Assembly (NCBI GenBank): GCA_946902875.1
Contig: OX336336.1
Span: 1,582,545 to 1,646,544 of the forward strand
DNA: 64,000 nt
Source of the DNA: Nematopogon swammerdamellus
Lineage: Eukaryota; Arthropoda; Insecta; Lepidoptera; Adelidae
Reading direction: 5' to 3'
Positions within the stretch are counted from its first letter, which is position 1, and every line of letters starts with the position of its first letter. The notes under the pieces were generated by a model. It was not told the origin of the DNA. It made no database searches and saw nothing but the letters and a program-made list of their open reading frames with translations. Below, one piece after another: positions 53,009 to 62,000 of the stretch. The position numbers and the translations under genes were made by a program.

Positions 53009-56000
53009 GTTCGTAAAGTTTGATCTAATCAGAATAGGTATCTAATACGCAAAACTAACGACCTATGTGCATACCTACACCTGTTGCTTCACCGTTCGGA
53101 ACCGGTGTAAAACTGTAGGTCCCTTCCCTTGCCCCTTACTAGGTGGTAGGCTCAAATTGTAGCCGACTGGGTTGGTATCACCGTACTGGATGTAAGATGG
53201 CCGCATAGCAGCCTCGGCTGTGTTCTCCTCTAGTCCAGTATAGCCAGCACTCCAGGAACGTCTCCGGTATGGCACCTACCTTCTCGGAGGTGATATTGGC
53301 TGGTCGGAGCATGTGCTTTGGCCCCTTCGGCTTAGCCACCCAGTGTTGTCTGTCCTGTCGCACCAAGTCGCACCTTGCAATTGAACTGCGTAATATTGTT
53401 TATTGTATAATTTCATCCATAGGTAGGTAACCTATGCTTGGACATGTCGAAAATTCCGCCAAACTTCGCAAGTCACAATGTTTTGTTAGTACCTACCACA
53501 GAGCATCGAATACCACGCGCGCCCCCTCCTAGAGACGCCCTGAGCGCGATTTCCCTACAACGCCGTTCAAGCCTGTGGGCGTGGCCTATGACTTACATAT
53601 GTGTGTTGTGCGTGTGCATTTGTTTTGTGCGTGTGCCTAACTTGCTCCTCTTTGTGTGTAGTGTCGATACTAACACACACACACACACACATACGAAGCG
53701 CTAGCAGCGCTGCGTGCAGTTATTGGGTTTCAAATATTATTATTACTTTCGCCTCTAGGAGAGGCGCGTGCGGTATTCGATGCTCTGTGGTACCTACTTT
53801 ATAAGTATTATATTAAAGTAACTTACAAATAATTAACCCATACTACCGCTGACAAGAACATTAATATTTACGGCATAAACATGAATACTCAAGAATCTGA
53901 CCACTCTGCCTATTTACATTACCCATATCTGGTGTATAGTGCCATCGTCAATTTTGATACTTAAATATATCAAGTCAAATCAACGCGCGCAGGCAACCTG
54001 ACGGCAGCGTGTGACCCGCGCACGCTGCTCAGGCTGAACATCAGCCACGTGCTGACGGTGGACTCGGTGCCGCTGCCGCGCGTCGTCCTGGACACATGCA
54101 AACTGCACCTCAAGTACATTAAGTGTAAGTCATTTCTGAGAACGTTAGAGGTAGGGATGTCGGACCTTCCCCACGCCAGCTTAACACGATATTAGTAAAA
54201 ATGTACCAATAACATTTGTTACCACCCAATCAGAGCGCGCGCCGTCCCCTCCGCTACCCACGGAGCTCGACGGTGCTGGTTCTCATATAAGCATTGGACA
54301 GTCCGACGTCCAACCTCTTCTAACGTTCTTGGTCATATCATAGTATTAGTAAGTATTTCAGTGACTAGCCGCATAATAACATCACTCACAGTCTATCGAA
54401 TACACAGCTTGAGAGCAGGATTAACAATTTTACTGAGAGTTCTGACTACAAAGACTTATTGATTAATTGAAATCTGGTGTAAAGAGCGTTTGTCATATTT
54501 AAGAGTACTAGTATAGGTAAATGATTACACTATATTTCATAGTTGTAAGGTGACCCAGGGCTCATAAATTTTTGGGCTGATTTGATATCTAATTCTTAAT
54601 ATTAGATTCTAGACCTTGGTTTTTTCTTCTGCTTGTACTTCTTTTTTCTTCTTATCCCAATGAGAGGTAGCTCTTCTATCAATCTTCTGCGTGTACTTCT
54701 ATTTTCTTCTTCAATGAGAGGTCGCTCTTCTATCAATCTTCTGCTTGTACTTCTTTTTTCTTCTTACCCCAATGAGAGATCGCTCTTCTATCAATCTTCT
54801 GCTTGTACTTATTTTTTCTTCTTACCCCAATGAGAGGTCGCTCTTCTGTCAATCTTCTGCTTTTACTTCTTTTTTCTTCTTACCCCAATGAGAGATCGCT
54901 CTTCTATCAATCTTCTGCTTGCACTTATTTTTTCTTCTTACCTCAATGAGAGGTCGCTCTTCTATCAATCTTCTGCTTGCACTTATTTTTTCTTCTTACC
55001 TCAATGAGAGGTCGCTCTTCTGTCAATCTTCTGCTTTTACTTCTTTTTTCTTCTTACCCCAATGAGAGATCGCTCTTCTATCAATCTTCTGCTTTTACTT
55101 CTTTTTTCTTCTTACCCCAATGAGAGATCGCTCTTCTATCAATCTTCTGCTTGCACTTATTTTTTCTTCTTACCTCAATGAGAGGTCGCTCTTCTATCAA
55201 TCTTCTGCTTTTACTTCTTTTTTCTTCTTACCCCAATGAGAGATCGCTCTTCTATCAATCTTCTGCTTGCACTTATTTTTTCTTCTTACCTCAATGAGAG
55301 GTCGCTCTTCTATCAATCTTCTGCTTGCACTTATTTTTTCTTCTTACCTCAATGAGAGGTCGCTCTTCTATCAATCTTCTGCTTGTACTTTTTTTTTCTT
55401 CTTACCCCAATGAGAGATCGCTCTTCTATCAATCTTCTGCTTGTACTTATTTTTTCTTCTTACCCCAATGAGAGATCGCTCTTCTATCAATCTTCTGCTT
55501 GTACTTTTTTCTTCTTCCCCCAATGAGATGTCGCTCCTCTATCAATATTTGCTACTGTATAATCTAGTGATGATGGCTTTCTGAAAACTGAACAGTGGCG
55601 GACGTGCCTAAGGAGGATCTGATCAGCCATCTGCCGGAGGCCAACGAGTTTATAAAGGAAGGCCTGGCAGCCGGCGGCACCGTCCTCGTGCACTGGTTAG
55701 TCGCATCGCAACTCTTTTCAATTACCTCTGTGTCGATACAAGATTTGAGCCTTCTGGGAACGTTACAATGGTTTTTTATTTCACAGTTTTTTTTTTTAAT
55801 TAGTAATTTTTTGCTATTAATGTACTTGGCGGAATCTCTCGGCCTTCGACCTCGCGATTCCGCCTCGCTTTCCAATCCAATCTTGACCAAATTAAAATGG
55901 GACCACACGGGAAGCACCACCTTTCAAATAAAAAATTGAGAAACTCCTCCTTTTTTTGAAGTCGGTTTAAAACATATTCATTAAATGCATCAGGTGTAAA

Positions 56001-59000
56001 TAGCCTTTGTCAAATGTCAAGTGTAGACCAGGGTTCTCAAAAGAATGTAAAGACAACTACCTAGATAGCCGCACACTATCCTGAAAATCGGGGTAAGCAG
56101 AGTAATCGGCGTTGTGCTGCAAGAACTCTGGTAAATTACAGCACAACACCGACCACCACGTTTAGCAAAGTATTAGGACAAGATAACTATCAAGCAGCAA
56201 GGAAGGCACAAAGACCCACCTACTGCATAACTCGGTGGAAGGAGCGCGCCAAGGTGATAGGTGGCTAGCCTGTCGCCCTTTAGCAAGGCATCTTGTCCAA
56301 CTATAAAGACAACTATATATTTTTTTTATGGAACATGACATGGATGCCTACATCTCCTACGGCACCATCAGACTATCACACCAAGTGCTCCCCTTTGTTC
56401 GTGCCGGCTACATTGAACTGTCTCTGTCTGTCGTGAATGCGAACCACGGCCATCCTCCATGCAAATGTATGACTTGGAAGTTTTTTTTTATATAATCCTG
56501 TATGGTTGGCTGAGTCGGAGGGGCCAAAGCGCATGCTCCGACCAGCCAATATCACCTCCGAGAAGGTAGGTGCACATACCGGAGACTTGCCTGGATTGCT
56601 GGCTATACTGGACTAGAGGAGAGCACAGCCGAGGCTGCTATGCGGCCATCTTACATCCAGTACGGTGGTATCAGCTTATTTTACATTTATTAGTACTAAA
56701 TACTTAAAAACTTGTATTTTATAATTTTCTGTTATTTCCTACAAATATTTTATTAAAAAATTATATTATTAATTTAGTTCCTGGCACTATATTCTAACTA
56801 GGATAGGCTTAAAATCAGCGGCATTGCAAGAGTAGTGCCACAAGCTGCGCCTAGATCTCTTTCTCAAACCACAAATTAGATATAAAGTTGTATGTATATA
56901 ACATTGTTTGTAATTTATGTGCATTGAGAAATAAACACTTTTGATTTGATTTGATCAACCCAGTCGGCTACAATTTGAGCCTAGCACCTAGTAAGGGGCA
57001 AGTGAAGGGACCTACAATTTGACACTATGACTCGGCAGCTACTTCGGTGTGTCCCGCTCGGCGGCGGTGGTGGTCGCGTACGTGATGAGCAAGTACGGGC
57101 TGCGCTACGAGGACGCGTACAAGCTGGTGAAGGGCAAGCGGCGCTTCATCTGCCCTAACGTGGGCTTCGCGGCGCAGCTGAAGCTGTTCGGGCACATGGG
57201 CTGCCGGCTCGACCGCAGCGACCCGCGCTTCAGGCAGTTCCGGCTCAAGATGGCCGGGCAGAAGCTTAAAGAAGGTTTTTTTGCACATTTTTCCACGTCA
57301 TTAATTTATACATGGTGCGGCAGATAGGTCGGACGTGGTTGAAATGGCTATTACTCCGCCTCATTTCCCAGTACGGCGACACTCATTGGCCTCCACGGTC
57401 GGGGTCACCTCAAGGCATGTGTATATGAGCACAAGCCCCCTGCATTGGAAGAACTTAAGGAATATACTATACTTATCTTAAAATTTTCATATGTCTACAT
57501 CAATCCCGTACAGATGAGCCGAGTGGCAGAGGCTTAACGTAATTAATATTTAATGTTCTTCTATTTCAGTAAAAATCCTACCGCAGCTGTTCGCCGATCT
57601 GATCAAGTTGGACCCGGGGCTGGTGCGCGAGCGGCCCGACCCCGTCGTCTACCGCTGCAAGAAGTGTCGCCGCATCGTCGCCTCGCAGAACAACCTCATC
57701 CCTCATCTCCCCAAGCAGGTAGGGCAGGATAATACTAGTTGCTCTCTCGCAGCGTGCTGGACATTTTGCTCTTGTGCTCGAAAATAAATTGGAATTTTTT
57801 TTTAACCCCCCACACAAATAGAGGGATTTTATAAGTTTAACGTGTGTGTGTGTGTGTATGTATGTACGAGTATGTGTGTCTGTCTGTGGCTTCGTAGCTA
57901 CCAAATTGATGGACCGATTTGAATGCAGTTTTTTTTTATTAGAAAGCTGGTTTAATTGGGATGGTTCTTAGCTATGTTTCTGATCAAGTAATTTGGTAAT
58001 AAAAAAAATTTTTTTTTAATAAAAAGTGGACTGATTTGCATGCGGTTTTATTTAAAAAAGCTTCAAATAAAAGTAAATTATTAAAAAGTCTAAAATAATT
58101 TCCGTTTACGACTCGGGGGTTTTTGAAATTTGTAATTTCACTTCTTTTTATTTCATTCCCCTATCCCTGTTGTTGTTGTTGTTCATTCCCCTATTGTTGG
58201 GATACCCAAATGTGTTGTGTCTATTTTTTTTTTATGTTGCGAATGGTTTGTGGCCACTGGCCACTGTCACTATTCTTTTAATTGATGTCTAGATTGTCCT
58301 GTCCTTTTCCCTCTCTCTGTCTATCGTCAAATTCTTGGCTAGCTCGTTGGGATCTAGCTCGATCCTTTTCTGATAGGACTTTGTTAATGTTTTTATTTCA
58401 GATTCCACTGACGGTATGTCAAGGTCATGATGATGCGTGCCATTTGTAACAAATCATAGGGCATCCATGTATCAAAGTTTGACAAAGGCTCTTACAACTG
58501 ATACACTAAATTAACAAGTCTTTCTAGTCAGAACTCTCAGCAAAATTGTTAATCTTGCTTTCAAGCTGTGTTTTCTGTAAGCGATGTTATTGTGTGGCTA
58601 GTCACTAAAATACTTCTAATAATGGGTATAAAAAATACCCTGCGAAGTTTCTTGTCGGTTCTTTTAAAGGGTGTAATCGAACCGGATATAACTAATTGTG
58701 ACAAGTTCGAGTGCAGTCTAGCTGCCATATGAATGATCAATAAACAATACAATACATGATCATGCACTGCATTTTTTTTTATTGAAACCTCTGTGTAATG
58801 GGGAAATTTATAAAAAAAAAAAATTTACAGGTGAAGATCGAGCTGGCCAAGAAGGGGCTGCGACCTCCGCCGAGCAAGAACGAGACGGCGTGCGTGAGCA
58901 GCGGTGAGATACTGCTGGAGAAGCTGAAGAGTCTGAGCGCGACGGAGAGCGGCAGCTCCGAGGAGTTGCTGCTGGACGAGACGCACAATGAGTACGAGGG

Positions 59001-62000
59001 TACGTCGTGTGTTGCCACAGTCAGTTTCACCTCTTTATCTGCCACTGACGGATAATTAAGAATAGAATAAGAATAAGAATAAAATATTTTTATTTACACA
59101 TATACACTTTTTACATTATACTTACATTAAAATACTTTTAATCTTATCATCTAAGTGCAATATGTAAATAGGTAGCGGCTCAGCATATGCCTAGCTGGGA
59201 TTGCGCCCAGCTGACGCTGTTTTTCAGCTGCAACCTACCAGAGGTAATCAAAAAATAATAATACGGCGAATATAGAAAACAAAACAAATTTACAACTACA
59301 AATAAATATGCAGAGAAAACAAACTTACAACTAGAATAATATACAAAGATCACATAATATGGTTGAAGGAAGACATCATAAAACTAAAAAACTTAAAACT
59401 TAAAACAGACAGAATATACAGGGTGTCCCAGAAACCGACGATAATCCTTTAACAGGAGATAGGGCTGCTAATTACCTCTCAGAATATCTAATTTTAGGTT
59501 TAGTAAAAATGGCTTAGTTTTTGAGATATTGTCATTTTTGTAAAAATCCAAAATTTTCTCCCTCAGCTAATTTTTTTAAATGCCACGAGTACAAATGTAA
59601 GATTTTCTTAAATCTAGTTTTTGTCAAATATTCCCGAAAAGTAAGGCTTTCACACGGTATAAATTATTTTTTTATGTTTAATCCTGTTTAGCTGAAAAAC
59701 GACTTAAGAGCCACATGTTAAAAAATGTTCAGCCTCATCCTTTGAGTGTGGCCCTTCACGGTGAAAAAAAAAATTACTACACTAAAGTGGCATTATGCAA
59801 AAAAAATACGCCCATCTAATGAAGTTTTTAAAATGGTACATCACTTACCGCTTTGCCCAATAATTTATGAGATATTGTTATTTAACTGCAAAAAGACCTC
59901 GGAATTTGATAACTGTTCTACCAACTACGAATTAGAATAAAATAATTATTTGAAGTAATTGGTCTTTATTAACCTGTTAAAGTAGATGTTCAAATTGTTT
60001 ACAACCTGCACAAATGCTAGCTCGACATCTTCTCACAAATGCCCGGTTGATGCGTCGAGCAAGTACTCGATGCAAGTGCAGATACGTCCACCTCCGATCC
60101 ATCTGTCGGGATATGCTTGGTCTAAAAAATTACGCACTTCTCTAGCGTAATGGGTTGGGCAGCCATCTGTTTGCAACCACCTCCGTATGGCCAATAGGTA
60201 CATCTTCTAAAAGGCTCTGAAGCTCCTGTTTCAGAAACTCAAGATAATTCGCCTGTTTAAAGTCTCTACTATTCAACGGACGTCTTCTTGCCTCCTTGCC
60301 ACTTGCATCCCCACAGATAGACTGGACGTCTAGATCACCGGATTTAAATCCGTTAGATCTTTATTATTGGGGCTATTTAAAAGAAAAAGTTTACGGGAAA
60401 CCTGTGGAAAACTTGATAGAGCTCAAAGAGAGAATTACGGCAGTAGCTCAGGTTTTTTTTATGTAAACTGACATGGTTGGCTACATCCCCTACAACATCC
60501 GTGATGTCAGCCCATAACACCGGGTGAACTTGGTGCCACGTCAGTGCTTCCCTTCGGTCGTGCCGACTATAGTCAACAGGACGGAAAACACAAACTATTA
60601 CATAGCATAGGTGGACGTATCTGCACTTGCATCGAGTACTTGCTCGACGCATCAACCGGGCATTTGTGAGAAGATGTCGAGCTAGCATTTGTGCAGGTGG
60701 TAAACAATTTGCGCAGTGTGTAAGTGCAGGTGGTTAAAACATCTACATTAACAGGTTAATAAAGACCAATTTACTTCAATAGTGTTTATTTTGTTCCAAT
60801 TCGTACTTTGTAGAACAGTTATCAAATTCCGAGGTCCTTTTGCAGTTAAATAACAATATCTCATAAATTATTCGGCAAATCGGTAAGTGATGTACCATTT
60901 TAAAAACTACATTAGATGAGCGTATTTTTGTTGCATAATGCCACTTTAGTATAGTAATTTTTTTTTCACCGCGAAGGTCCAAACTCAAGGGTGAGGCTGA
61001 AATGTTTTTAACATGTGGCTCTTAAGTCGTTTTTCAGCTAAACAGGATTAATCATAAAAAAATTATTTATACCGTGTGAAAGCCTTACTTTTAGGGAATA
61101 TTTGACAAAAAGTAGATTTTAGAAAATCTTACATTTGTACATGTGGCATTTAAAAAAATGAGCTGAGAGAGAAAATTTTGGATTTTTACAAAAATGACAA
61201 TATCTCAAAAACTAAGCCATTTTTACTAAACCTAAAATTAGATATTTTGAGAGGTAATTAGCAGCCCTATCTCCTGTTAAAGGATTATCGTCGGTTTCTG
61301 GGACACCCTGTATAAACTATACATACTAGAACTAACAGTATCGGGCGGGTCCTTAATTTTAATTTGAATTTTTGCCACTTCCCATTTTTCTGCGATTCGA
61401 GTAGGGCTCTTTTACATTTGTCCCGAAAGGTGCTCAGCCGTGTAGGTAGCTTTATGGGCGGTGGTATATTGTTCCAACACTTGGTCGCGGCGTACTTGAA
61501 GCTGCCTTCAAAGGACGCAAGGTGATGTTTCGGAACTACTAACAGGTATGGGCTGGCTCGAGTCGCGTGGTTGTGCCTATCTTTGAATGTTACAAGTCTA
61601 TCATATAGATACTTAGGTTGCTGGCTATTTATAATTTTATGAAGCTGACACTGTAGATGCAGTATCCTGAGCGGTTTGGTCTTTAATATATTGTGCTCAT
61701 TGAAATAAGGGGTCACGTGAGCTCTGTAAGGAATTTTATAGCAAAACCTCGCGCAAGAGTTTTGAACTTTTTGAACGACGCGTTCCGTTCTGCTCAGGAG
61801 ACGGGGCCGTAAAGCGTATCTGCGTATGTTAGCTGAGACATCTCTAATGCATTTACCACAAGCTCGCGTACCTTCTCAGATAAGTAGTTCCTAATGGTAT
61901 ATAAGATCTCAAGTCGGTAATAACAAGTTTTAACTTTCATTTTGATGTGTTCCTCGAATCTCAAATATTGATGGAATATAACTCCGAGATTCCGTGCATA

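Larger units (their letters stand above)
59419..61310. mobile_element. Palindromic mariner made of two transposase 3' halves
   Basis: Ends CAGGGTGTCCCAGAAACC with TA on both sides (59417-59418, 61311-61312). The arms 59419-60096 and 60609-61310 are complementary over about 680 bp. Each arm runs from the terminus inward through a 3'UTR to a mariner transposase C-terminus (RRINRAFVRR...CKQFEHLL on the minus strand at left; the like on plus at right). The centre holds further transposase pieces on opposite strands. A SINE interrupts the right half. Confidence 0.8.

Noticed and set aside
54633..54833. Open frame MYFFFLLIPMRGSSS...
   Set aside because: Translation of the 58-bp minisatellite inside an intron.
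54675..55555. CRISPR-like array
   Set aside because: Units are contiguous tandem repeats without spacers, in a eukaryotic intron.
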